A DNA stretch of 64,000 bases from Echinicola pacifica DSM 19836 (GTDB lineage Bacteria > Bacteroidota > Bacteroidia > Cytophagales > Cyclobacteriaceae). Location of the stretch: positions 1 through 64,000 of the forward strand of contig NZ_KB890741.1 in the NCBI RefSeq assembly GCF_000373245.1, read 5' to 3'. This document shows, piece by piece, positions 17,293 through 25,601 of the stretch. The first letter of the stretch is position 1. Each line of letters opens with the position of its first letter. Position numbers and translations under genes: made by a program. Below the pieces are notes generated by a model. The model saw nothing but the letters and a program-made list of their open reading frames with translations. It did not search any database and was not told the DNA's origin.

Positions 17293-18258
17293 TTAGGTCT
17301 TTACCATTGAGGGTGCAGAAATGATCGCTTCATTACGCATGATTTTAGAAATCACACCTTCTTTTAATGCATAATTGGAGCAGATTAGTTCGGGAGCATC
17401 CACAAATTTCAAAATATATTTGATCAGACAAGAAGCGACCACAATCATATCCACTCTCATTGGGATCATGCCGGGGATCAGCAGGCGCTCTTGTTTATTG
17501 AGCGAGATTACCTGCTGGGAAAGGTGCTGAAAAGCCTCTTTTGGAAGATGGAATACCGTGTCTGTTTTTTTCTTGGACTGATGGGAGGAGGCAAAATACA
17601 TGTCCGTAAGCGTGTCAAAGGTCCCTGAGGCACCCACCAAGCGACTAGGCTTGTACTTCATTATGGCGGAAATAAGTGGGCTTAATCGCTCTTCTAGGTA
17701 ACTATTGAGATTGTCGATTTCCTCTAGGTGGATGGGGTCATGATAGTGGAATAGATCAAGCATACGCTGTCCGCCGATTTCGAAACTCTTTCTCCATAGG
17801 GCCTTGTCCTGATCTCCGATGATAAACTCTACCGAGCCTCCACCGATATCCATCATCAGGCTGACCTCATCATTGAGCGAGCCGCTGTAGCGGATACCTT
17901 CGTAGATCAGCAGCGCCTCTTGGTCTCCATCAATGACATTGACCTCTATATCGAAATTTTCTTTGATCGTTTGGACCAGCTCATTGCCATTATGGGCATT
18001 GCGCACAGCGCTGGTAGCAAAAGCATGGATGTCTTTGATCCCTTCGCCGTCGATCAGATTCCTGAAATGGCCCATAGTATGGAGTGCCCTTTTCCTGGCA
18101 TCTGGATGAATTTCGTTTTTTGTAATCCCTTTTTGGCCCACTTTTACAGGAATCTTCTCCTTAAAAAGTACCTCAAATTGATTTTCTCCTAATTCAACCA
18201 ATAACAGGTGAAAGGTATTGGTACCCATATCTATGATGGCTGCTTTGTCTCGTATCAT
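17293..18258 (-). CDS. Ppx/GppA phosphatase family protein (exopolyphosphatase-like)
   Basis: A 321-residue member of the sugar kinase/actin-like superfamily. The phosphate-1 motif is IDMGTNTFHLLLVE (residues 9-22), ATSAVRNAHNG is the Ppx signature, and the phosphate-2 motif is MDIGGGSVEFIIG (about 140-152). A later GASGTFDTL supports the ASKHA fold. It is a short form without the C-terminal HD domain of E. coli Ppx, as in many Bacteroidota proteins. It may hydrolyse polyphosphate or pppGpp; which one cannot be decided from sequence. No ppk is present in the window. Confidence 0.88.
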   Translation of the reverse strand: MIRDKAAIIDMGTNTFHLLLVELGENQFEVLFKEKIPVKVGQKGITKNEIHPDARKRALHTMGHFRNLIDGEGIKDIHAFATSAVRNAHNGNELVQTIKENFDIEVNVIDGDQEALLIYEGIRYSGSLNDEVSLMMDIGGGSVEFIIGDQDKALWRKSFEIGGQRMLDLFHYHDPIHLEEIDNLNSYLEERLSPLISAIMKYKPSRLVGASGTFDTLTDMYFASSHQSKKKTDTVFHLPKEAFQHLSQQVISLNKQERLLIPGMIPMRVDMIVVASCLIKYILKFVDAPELICSNYALKEGVISKIMRNEAIISAPSMVKT

Positions 18259-18463
18259 CTAGCCCCCTTTTTTAGTTGTGCGAATATAAAAAGTTTATTT
18301 AAAATGCCTTATGATATTCACCAGTTATGTGCGGTCTTAAGTAGATATGAGTAGATATAAGTAGCTCTACGTAGGTGAGTAGGATTATAATTTAGAATTT
18401 AAATATTTCTTTGCTTAAGGACTGATCCTTATATTGTACTAAATAACCGATACCAAAAGACCC

Positions 18464-20047
18464 ATGAAAAGCCCAACCAAAGGCATCTATACTCTGCCTG
18501 GAAATAGCGAAAAACAAGCCTTACTGGAACGTAAAAATGCCGAGGCTCTGCAAGGCGGCGGCCCTCTCCGGGTCCAGGCACAACATGATAAAGGAAAGCT
18601 CACCGCTCGCGAACGGCTGGAACTCCTGCTCGATGAGGGGTCTTTTCAGGAAATTGACAGGTTTAAGATGCACCGATGCAAAGACTTCGGCCTGGATAAA
18701 GAATACTATTTGGGGGATGGAGTGGTGACCGGGTATGGTGAGATCCATGGCCGCTTGGTATATGTTTATTCCCAGGATTTTACGGTCTTTGGAGGATCCT
18801 TGTCAGAAACCCACGCGGAGAAAATCTGTAAAATAATGGATATGGCCATGAAAAATGGCGCACCGATTATCGGATTGAATGATTCTGGCGGGGCGAGAAT
18901 TCAGGAAGGGGTAAACTCTCTGGGGGGCTATGCGGATATTTTTTATAGAAATACCAGAGCTTCGGGTGTCATCCCGCAGCTCTCCGCCATCATGGGGCCA
19001 TGTGCCGGAGGGGCAGTGTACTCTCCCGCCATTACCGATTTTATTTTTATGGTCGAGGGCACCAGCTATATGTTTGTGACGGGGCCCAATGTGGTCAAGA
19101 CGGTCACCCAGGAGAATGTCAGCGCGGAGGACCTCGGCGGTGCAAGCGCCCACAGCGTCAAAAGTGGGGTGACTCATTTCTCCTGCGGCAATGAGGCCAT
19201 TTGTATTCAGCATATCAAATCACTGCTCAGCTATATTCCCCAAAACTGTGAGGACGAGGTGCCCTTATTAGATTATGACCTGGGTCAAAATGAATTGCGG
19301 CCCAAATTAGATACTATTATCCCGGATAATCCTAACCATCCCTATGATATGAAAATGGTGGTGGCGGAGCTCGCCGATAATGGGACCTTCCTGGAGGTTC
19401 ATCAGAAGTTCGCTGAAAATATTATTACTGGATTTGTCCGTATTGCGGGGAGAAGTATCGGCGTGGTGGGGAATCAGCCCCAGTCATTAGCGGGAGTTTT
19501 GGACAATGATGCCTCGGTCAAAGCCGCAAGGTTTGTGAGATTTTGCGATAGCTTTAATATTCCCTTGCTGGTGCTCGTGGATGTGCCGGGATTTCTGCCT
19601 GGAACTGATCAGGAGTGGAATGGAATTATCACCAATGGGGCCAAGTTGCTGTATGCTTTTTCGGAGGCGACCGTACCTAGACTTACCGTCATCACCCGTA
19701 AAGCCTACGGGGGAGCCTATGATGTGATGAATTCTAAACATATCGGGGCGGACCTGAATTTTGCCTGGCCAGGGGCCGAAATCGCCGTGATGGGCGCACA
19801 AGGAGCCGCGCAGATTATCTTCAAAAAAGAAATCGCCGCCGCAGACGATCCGCAGGAAAAACTTCAAGAGAAAATAGATGCCTATACCCGGAAATTTGCC
19901 AATCCCTATAAAGCCGCCCATCGAGGATATATTGATGAGGTAATAAAGCCCTCCGAAACCCGAGAAAAACTCATCAAAGCTTATAAGATGCTAGCCAATA
20001 AAGTAGATAGCCTTCCTCGAAAAAAACATGGCAATATTCCTTTATAA
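18464..20047 (+). CDS. pccB: Acyl-CoA carboxylase carboxyltransferase (beta) subunit, propionyl-CoA type
   Basis: A 527-residue biotin-dependent carboxyltransferase with the two crotonase-like halves of PccB/AccD5. Motifs include KLTARERLELLLDEGSF near residues 46-62, QDFTVFGGSLSE, GLNDSGGARIQEGV, the oxyanion-hole segment GPCAGGAVYSPA and, in the C-terminal half, VDVPGFLPGTDQE, followed by ITRKAYGGAYDVM. It transfers CO2 from carboxybiotin to propionyl- or another acyl-CoA. The biotin carboxylase/BCCP alpha subunit is not in the window, so it must be encoded elsewhere. The gene stands alone between ppx and an M42 peptidase gene. Start ATG at 18464. Confidence 0.92.
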   Translation: MKSPTKGIYTLPGNSEKQALLERKNAEALQGGGPLRVQAQHDKGKLTARERLELLLDEGSFQEIDRFKMHRCKDFGLDKEYYLGDGVVTGYGEIHGRLVYVYSQDFTVFGGSLSETHAEKICKIMDMAMKNGAPIIGLNDSGGARIQEGVNSLGGYADIFYRNTRASGVIPQLSAIMGPCAGGAVYSPAITDFIFMVEGTSYMFVTGPNVVKTVTQENVSAEDLGGASAHSVKSGVTHFSCGNEAICIQHIKSLLSYIPQNCEDEVPLLDYDLGQNELRPKLDTIIPDNPNHPYDMKMVVAELADNGTFLEVHQKFAENIITGFVRIAGRSIGVVGNQPQSLAGVLDNDASVKAARFVRFCDSFNIPLLVLVDVPGFLPGTDQEWNGIITNGAKLLYAFSEATVPRLTVITRKAYGGAYDVMNSKHIGADLNFAWPGAEIAVMGAQGAAQIIFKKEIAAADDPQEKLQEKIDAYTRKFANPYKAAHRGYIDEVIKPSETREKLIKAYKMLANKVDSLPRKKHGNIPL

Positions 20048-20371
20048 GTTGACAATGGTAATTCGCTGATTTAGGATTAGTTATCTAAATCCATGCTTTC
20101 TCCCTGATCAAGTAGTATGTTTTTCATCGAAAAAGGAATATATTTTGTGAGAAATGGAGAATCCCAATCCTGCTATTTTTAGCCTTAGGTAGCTATGGCG
20201 AAGAATATTCTTACATTCTGCAAGGCTAAGGCCTAATATCACTATACAGGGTCGATGATATTCGCCTCTGCGGGATATTTAATTTGATGTTTGGAGGTAG
20301 GTTTTGTGTGTAAGTAAGAGAATTAAAAGTCAGGGCTTGGGGACAGGAATTTAGTTTTACAACAAAAAATA
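20048..20371 (+). other. Intergenic region upstream of the M42 peptidase gene
   Basis: A 324-base gap without a gene. It has a perfect 12-base palindrome, AAGAATATTCTT, at 20201-20212 and an imperfect inverted repeat, AGCCTTAG (20181-20188) against CTAAGGCC (20226-20233). These may be parts of a weak terminator or operator. No exact -7 box was found. Confidence 0.4.
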
Positions 20372-21454
20372 ATGGAAAATATAATGATGCAAGATCACGA
20401 GAAATTTCTTTATAAATACCTTAATAATGCCTCACCGACTGGTTTTGAGGCTTCTGGTCAGCAGATATGGCTAGACTATATCCGGCCCTATGCGGACGAA
20501 TACTTTACAGACAGCTATGGCACCGCGGTGGGCGTGGTAAATCCGGGAGCGGCCTTCAAAGTGGTGATAGAAGCTCATGCAGATGAGATTAGCTGGTTTG
20601 TAAATTATATCACCCCGGAAGGCTATATCTATGTGCGGCGAAACGGTGGCTCAGATCATATGATCGCGCCATCCATGAGGGTGAATATTCATACAGATGA
20701 GAAGATCATCCCTGGAGTATTTGGATGGCCTGCCATCCATGTGCGCAAAGGAGATAAGGAAGAAAAGCCAAGTTTGGAGAACATATTCATAGACGTGGGC
20801 GCCCGATCAAAGGATGAAGTGGAGACCCTGGGGATTCATGTCGGCTGCGTGGTGACTTTCAAAGATGACCTGATGGAGCTCAACGGTAAGTTCTATGCCG
20901 GCAGAGCCTTGGATAATAGGATCGGCGGCTATATGATCGCTGAGGTGCTTCGCAAATTACATGAAACGGGCAAGAAACTCCCCTTTGCCTTATACGTGGT
21001 GAATGCTGTACAGGAGGAGATAGGACTAAAAGGTGCAGGAATGATCGCCAATCGCATCAAACCAAATGTGGCCGTGATCACGGATGTCTGCCATGATACC
21101 ACCGCTCCGATGTATAATAAAATCACGAGCGGAGAGCAGGTCGCCGGTAAAGGCCCCGTGCTTACCTATGGGGCTTCGGTTCATAAGAAACTTCTCGATC
21201 TTATTATTGATTCAGCTAAGAAACATAAGATCGACTTTCAGCGTGCAGCAGCCTCCCGTGCCACTGGTACCGATACGGATGCTTTTGCCTATTCCAATGA
21301 CGGCGTGCCCTCAGCGCTTATCTCGCTGCCACTAAAATACATGCATACCACCGTGGAGACAGCCAGTAAGCAGGATATCACGGCCGTCATCGACCTGATC
21401 TATTCATTTTTGACGGACCTTGACCCCAATTATAACTTTAAGTATATAGAATAA
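20372..21454 (+). CDS. M42 family metallopeptidase (aminopeptidase)
   Basis: A 360-residue cytosolic di-zinc peptidase of the glutamyl aminopeptidase/FrvX/TET family. Ligands and catalytic residues can be placed: His in EAHADEI (about 69), bridging Asp in GRALDNR (about 181), Glu-Glu in QEEIGLKGA (about 215), Asp in TDVCHD (about 238) and His in LKYMHTTVE (about 324). The usual GGTDA stretch reads ATGTDTDAF. Such enzymes form dodecameric shells and trim peptides. It has its own terminator and no partner genes. ATG at 20372 is used; ATGs at 20384 and 20387 are alternatives. Confidence 0.9.
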   Translation: MENIMMQDHEKFLYKYLNNASPTGFEASGQQIWLDYIRPYADEYFTDSYGTAVGVVNPGAAFKVVIEAHADEISWFVNYITPEGYIYVRRNGGSDHMIAPSMRVNIHTDEKIIPGVFGWPAIHVRKGDKEEKPSLENIFIDVGARSKDEVETLGIHVGCVVTFKDDLMELNGKFYAGRALDNRIGGYMIAEVLRKLHETGKKLPFALYVVNAVQEEIGLKGAGMIANRIKPNVAVITDVCHDTTAPMYNKITSGEQVAGKGPVLTYGASVHKKLLDLIIDSAKKHKIDFQRAAASRATGTDTDAFAYSNDGVPSALISLPLKYMHTTVETASKQDITAVIDLIYSFLTDLDPNYNFKYIE

Positions 21455-21492
21455 TAGCACTTATTTGTTCATCAGAAATAGTATGCTTTTAT

Positions 21493-21523
21493 AAAGGCCA
21501 GTGGGATTCCAGTGGCCTTTTTT
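21493..21523 (+). terminator. Rho-independent terminator after the M42 peptidase gene
   Basis: The stem AAAGGCCA-TGG / CCA-TGGCCTTT has a single internal G-G mismatch, a GATT loop and a T6 run. Confidence 0.82.
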
Positions 21524-21647
21524 ATTGGGAAAAATAGGGCTGAAAAAAGCAATGCTCCCTGGTGACTATAATTTAGCGCTTGAGCTGAAGGTCGTTTTTA
21601 TCCTAAAAGAAGTGAAAAAATATTAAAAAAATGAAGTGAAGGTTTTT

Positions 21648-21693
21648 AGTTTTCGTTTTATTTCGTTTAATTTGATTAGTAACAAAACGAAAG
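21648..21693 (+). promoter_or_regulatory. DeoR-type operator candidate upstream of agaS
   Basis: TTTCGTTT occurs twice in direct orientation exactly 10 bases apart (21651-21658 and 21661-21668), followed by a degenerate TTTGATTA. An inverted copy, AAACGAAA, lies at 21685-21692. Direct repeats of TTTC(G/A)TTT are typical of DeoR-family operators, including those of AgaR. A TTAATTTG sequence at 21667-21674, one base off the -7 consensus, overlaps the repeats. No DeoR-family gene lies in the window. Confidence 0.5.
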
Positions 21694-21723
21694 TAGTGGA
21701 GTGGTTTTAAAAAACGTTAACTC

Positions 21724-22893
21724 ATGATAGAGACAAGTTATTTAAATTTAGGAGTAGAGGAAGTTCGGAAATCTGGGGCAGAGCATACTGCAAGGGAGAT
21801 TTCTGGCCAACCGGCACTTTGGGAAGACGTCTATGAATTGGTACTATCTCAGTCCAACGCACTGGATGGCTTCATGGACAATTTTTTATCTAAGGCTAAG
21901 GCTAGGGTGATTTTGACAGGCGCAGGATCCTCCGCTTTCATTGGTGAATCTGCCCAAGGCCCATTCCAGAAGATGACGGGTGTGTTGACTCAGGCGATTG
22001 CGACTACAGATTTGGTGACGCATCCAGAGTTATTTTTCATTAAAGATGCGCCCACGCTCTTAGTTTCTTTTGCGCGATCAGGCAATAGCCCCGAAAGTGT
22101 GGAGGCGGTAAGATTGGCAGATCAGCATATTAGCGATATCTATCATCTGATTATTACCTGCAACCCAGAAGGAAAGCTGGCAGAATATGCCAGCGAATGT
22201 GGGGGCAATTGTCATGCAGTGGTTCTGCCAAAAGAGGCAAATGATGTGAGTTTGGCGATGACGGGGAGTTTTACTTCCATGCTTTTGACAGCCCTCTTGG
22301 TGTCCGCAGGCAAGGAAAGAGCTCAGTTGAAAGGTTCCTTAGAAGCGGCGATTGCCGTGACGGACGATATGCTGACCAATAGATTAGGGGACTTTCTTGC
22401 GGTCGCTCAGCGCGAATTCAAGCGAGTGATCTTCTTAGGTTCCGGACCTATGCTCGGGATCGCAAGAGAATGCCATTTGAAACTTCAAGAGCTTACCGAT
22501 GGAGAAGTGGTCTGTAAGCACGATTCCTTTTTGGGATTCAGGCATGGTCCTAAGGCAGTGGCCAATGAAGAATCCATCGTGGTGTATTTATTATCCTCGG
22601 ACCCTCATGTGGCAAAATACGAGGAAGACTTGGTGGGGAATATCGCCGCTGACAAAAGGTCCATTGCGACCATAAGCTTTGGGGCTACCAATGGGGCTAC
22701 GCCGCACTCGATATTGAAAATCGATTCAGAAAAACAAAATTCAACAGGGTATTTTAACGTACTTCCTGCTACCTTAATGGGCCAATTATTAGGTTTCTAT
22801 AAATGCTTAGAAATGGGCTTGCAGCCGGATAATCCTTCCACCAGCGGGGCCATTTCCAGGGTAGTTCAAGGAGTGAAAATTTATTCAAAATAA
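21724..22893 (+). CDS. agaS: AgaS-family SIS-domain sugar isomerase/deaminase
   Basis: A 389-residue protein with two SIS domains, as in AgaS. AgaS converts galactosamine-6-phosphate to tagatose-6-phosphate and ammonia in bacterial GalNAc use. Visible motifs are ILTGAGSSAFIGES (residues about 63-76), SFARSGNSPESVEA (about 117-130), FLGSGPMLGIARECHLKLQELTDG (second SIS) and the downstream HDSFLGFRHGPKA. These fit the ketose-aldose isomerase branch and not GlmS, because no glutaminase domain is present. It is the first gene of a tight cluster with kinase and aldolase genes, which supports a tagatose-type pathway. DeoR-type repeats lie just upstream. The substrate (GalN-6-P, or a related amino sugar) is inferred. 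Confidence 0.88.
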   Translation: MIETSYLNLGVEEVRKSGAEHTAREISGQPALWEDVYELVLSQSNALDGFMDNFLSKAKARVILTGAGSSAFIGESAQGPFQKMTGVLTQAIATTDLVTHPELFFIKDAPTLLVSFARSGNSPESVEAVRLADQHISDIYHLIITCNPEGKLAEYASECGGNCHAVVLPKEANDVSLAMTGSFTSMLLTALLVSAGKERAQLKGSLEAAIAVTDDMLTNRLGDFLAVAQREFKRVIFLGSGPMLGIARECHLKLQELTDGEVVCKHDSFLGFRHGPKAVANEESIVVYLLSSDPHVAKYEEDLVGNIAADKRSIATISFGATNGATPHSILKIDSEKQNSTGYFNVLPATLMGQLLGFYKCLEMGLQPDNPSTSGAISRVVQGVKIYSK

Positions 22894-22899
22894 GATATA

Positions 22900-23823
22900 A
22901 TGGTTATTTCAGTCTGTCCAAACCTTTCGGTTGATACCTACGCCAGCCTAGATTCCATGGAGCTGGGGAAAGTCAATAGGATGAACAGCGTTCAGGAGTT
23001 TCCCGGTGGCAAAGGAACCCACGTAGCCCTGGCTATCGCGGAGTTTGCTGGTGAAAGTAGCTTGCTGGCCTTTTGGGGCGGAGCGACAGGCCAGTGGATG
23101 CGTCAAGCCTGCGAAGCCTATGGCGTGAGCACGGCCGGGCCGGTGCTGGCAGCGAATAACCGAAAGAGCTATACCTTTATTTCCGCAAATCCGTCCCTGC
23201 ATCATACCGAGCTTTTGGAGCCTGGACCTTCTATTTCTAAGTCGGAGTTTGACCAATTAATAGCAGACATCCTGAAGTCCCAGTCTCAAGGGGATGTGGT
23301 GGTGATCTCTGGATCATGGCCAAAAGACAGTCCTGAAAATGCCTATCAATTGGCAGTAGCCGCCTCTGCTGATGCAGGTGGAAAAGTGATCGTGGACTGC
23401 TCTGGTAAGCACCTTTCCAAAGCCCTCGAGTCAAAAGTGTTTGGCATGCATCTAAATGCCCACGAGGCTGAGGATATTTGCGGATCAGGAGAAGTGGAGA
23501 AGGTGATGGGCAAATTAAGTACCAAGGTCGATCTAATAGCCTATACCAAAGGAGCAGAAGGATTATATTTAAGTTATTTAGGGAAGATATTCCATGCCAG
23601 ATTGCATTTGGATGAAGTGATCAGCACCGTGGGTTGCGGAGACTGCCTCACTGCTGGCATTGCTTATGCCTTGGATCGTGGACTTTCGGTCGCTGAGATC
23701 GCCCGCTACGGGGTGGCTTTTGGCGCAGCCAACTGCCTGAGACCCGAACTCGGGATGCTCCATAAATCAGATGTACAAAAACTCCTCCCCATGGTGGAGA
23801 TTAATGAATTGAAATATGCGTAA
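22900..23823 (+). CDS. 1-phosphofructokinase/LacC-type hexose kinase (PfkB superfamily)
   Basis: A 307-residue kinase beginning ISVCPNLSVDTY and containing FPGGKGTHVALAI (residues about 34-46), as in FruK, LacC and PfkB. The anion-hole and catalytic-base motif near residue 247 reads VGCGDCLTAG in place of the common VGAGDSMVAG, and the catalytic Asp is kept. In this context the likely job is phosphorylating tagatose-6-P to tagatose-1,6-bisphosphate. Fructose-6-P or fructose-1-P are alternatives. It starts six bases after agaS and overlaps the next kinase gene by eight bases, which points to translational coupling. Confidence 0.85.
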   Translation: MVISVCPNLSVDTYASLDSMELGKVNRMNSVQEFPGGKGTHVALAIAEFAGESSLLAFWGGATGQWMRQACEAYGVSTAGPVLAANNRKSYTFISANPSLHHTELLEPGPSISKSEFDQLIADILKSQSQGDVVVISGSWPKDSPENAYQLAVAASADAGGKVIVDCSGKHLSKALESKVFGMHLNAHEAEDICGSGEVEKVMGKLSTKVDLIAYTKGAEGLYLSYLGKIFHARLHLDEVISTVGCGDCLTAGIAYALDRGLSVAEIARYGVAFGAANCLRPELGMLHKSDVQKLLPMVEINELKYA

Positions 23824-24760
23824 TAAGGACTTGTTTGTGGTTGGAGAATTGAATGTGGATTTAATCCTCAATCATATAGATGGTTTTCCTGAGATGGGCT
23901 CCGAAAAAGTGGCTTCAGATATGACCATTACCTTGGGGAGCTCATCCGCAATTTTTGCCTCCAATATTTCGGTATTAGGCACCGGCACCGCCTTCTGCGG
24001 GAAGATCGGTAAGGATGATTTCGGGAAATTAGTGATCGATTCCCTTTCGGATAAATCCGTGGATACCTCCAGCATAGTGGAGGCGACGGCTTCCAAAACC
24101 GGCCTTACTGTGGTGATGAATTACGATCAGGACCGGGCAAATGTCACCTATTGTGGAGCAATGTCTGAGATGAGCCTAGAGGATATAGACTGGGAGGAAG
24201 CCTCAAAGTATAAGCATTTTCACCTGTCCAATTACTTTCTGCAAAAAGGACTGCAAAAGGATATTGTCAAGATTTTTGCCACAGCAAAAGAATATGGCTT
24301 ATCCACTTCCCTGGACCTACAAGTGGACCCTGACGGGCAATGGGATTTTGACTATAAAGCCTGTTTGCCTCATGTGGATGTATTTATGCCCAATAAGTCA
24401 GAGCTTCTTGGTCTTAGTCATGCGGCCAGCGTGGAAGAGGGGATTGCCGTATTGGAGCCTTACGCAAAGGCCATTGCGGTAAAGATGGGAACGGAAGGCT
24501 CACTGCTCGCCCAAAATGGCGAGCGGATCACTGCCCCCGTTTATTCTCATAAGCACTTTGTGGATGCTATCGGAGCAGGAGACTCCTTCAATGCCGGCTT
24601 TATTTGCAAATATATTCAGGGATCCTCCTGGGAGGAATCACTGAAATACGGCAACCTGATGGGAGCACTGAATACAACAGGTCATGGGGGCACGGGAGCA
24701 TTCTCCTCCTTCAGCGACCTGAAAACAAATGCACAAAAAATTTTCAAAGAAGATATCTAA
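23816..24760 (+). CDS. PfkB/ribokinase-family sugar kinase
   Basis: A 314-residue ribokinase-like kinase. The N-terminus is VVGELNVDLIL with a Gly-rich segment LGSSSAIFASN in place of the usual GGAxxN, and the catalytic signature near residues 249-259 is DAIGAGDSFNAGF. It is clearly different from the preceding LacC-type kinase (DTxGxGD context, different N-terminal motif). Two kinases in one short cluster would fit two phosphorylation steps. A plausible role is making GalNAc-6-P or another sugar-6-phosphate for AgaS, but this is inference only. It overlaps the previous gene by eight bases and ends nine bases before the aldolase ATG. Confidence 0.85.
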   Translation: MRNKDLFVVGELNVDLILNHIDGFPEMGSEKVASDMTITLGSSSAIFASNISVLGTGTAFCGKIGKDDFGKLVIDSLSDKSVDTSSIVEATASKTGLTVVMNYDQDRANVTYCGAMSEMSLEDIDWEEASKYKHFHLSNYFLQKGLQKDIVKIFATAKEYGLSTSLDLQVDPDGQWDFDYKACLPHVDVFMPNKSELLGLSHAASVEEGIAVLEPYAKAIAVKMGTEGSLLAQNGERITAPVYSHKHFVDAIGAGDSFNAGFICKYIQGSSWEESLKYGNLMGALNTTGHGGTGAFSSFSDLKTNAQKIFKEDI

Positions 24761-24769
24761 TCAATCGTG

Positions 24770-25594
24770 ATGAAATTAAAAAGTAAATTACAGGAATTCC
24801 AACAGCATAAACGTGGGCTATTGGCAACCAACTTTTATAATTACGAAACCTTAAACGGCGTGCTTACTGCAGCATCCAACCTCGGTGAGCCAGTAATCCT
24901 ACAGCTCACCAAAAGCTCCATTGACTATATGGGGCTGAATACAGCGGTGGCCTTGGGACGCGCGGCTTTGGCCGAGCATGGGGTAGAAGGTTGGATTCAT
25001 TTGGACCATGGCGGAAGTGTGGATCTCGCACAGGCATGCCTGGATGCGGGTTTCGATTCAGTCATGATAGATGGGAGCGAGCTGCCATTTGAGGAGAATG
25101 TAAAAATCACCTCAGAAGTGGTGAAGAGGGCCCATAAATATGGTGCTAATGTGGAGGCCGAACTTGGCTATGTCGCCAAATTGGGGCAGTCTCATGAGCA
25201 TGCTGGATTTACCACAGCTGACGAAGCCAAAGCCTTTGTAGAAGCTACCGGTGTAGATGCTTTGGCAATTTCTATTGGCACAGCCCATGGTTTTTATAAA
25301 GAGGAGCCTAAATTGCAGTTTGATAGGCTAAGTGCCATCGCAGAAGTGACAGAGGCCACCTTGGTGTTACATGGAAGCTCTGGGGTGCCCGAAAGCCAGC
25401 TGAGAGAGGCCATCTCCCGAGGAATCGTGAAAGTAAACCTGGCCACAGAAATCAAAAATATCTTCATGAAAACCTTGCAGCAACAGCTGAGAGATAATGA
25501 GGAAATTGACCTGCGTAAAGTGTTCCCATTCGCAACCAAGGCGGTTACCGAACTCGTGGAATACAAGCTTAATATAATGAAAAACAAAAAATAA
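24770..25594 (+). CDS. Class II tagatose/fructose-bisphosphate aldolase (GatY/KbaY/FbaA family)
   Basis: A 274-residue zinc-dependent aldolase splitting a ketose bisphosphate to DHAP and glyceraldehyde-3-P. Zn and catalytic residues can be seen: HLDHG at 77-81 (catalytic Asp and Zn His), Glu in EAELGYV (about 130), His in GTAHGFYK (about 173) and His in LHGSSG (about 201). The short length fits the GatY/KbaY/YdjI group. E. coli KbaY and GatY need the KbaZ or GatZ partner for full activity, and none is encoded here. ATG at 24770 is used; a GTG at 24767 is adjacent. Its neighbours favour tagatose-1,6-bisphosphate as substrate. Confidence 0.9.
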   Translation: MKLKSKLQEFQQHKRGLLATNFYNYETLNGVLTAASNLGEPVILQLTKSSIDYMGLNTAVALGRAALAEHGVEGWIHLDHGGSVDLAQACLDAGFDSVMIDGSELPFEENVKITSEVVKRAHKYGANVEAELGYVAKLGQSHEHAGFTTADEAKAFVEATGVDALAISIGTAHGFYKEEPKLQFDRLSAIAEVTEATLVLHGSSGVPESQLREAISRGIVKVNLATEIKNIFMKTLQQQLRDNEEIDLRKVFPFATKAVTELVEYKLNIMKNKK

Positions 25595-25601
25595 TACCTT
25601 C

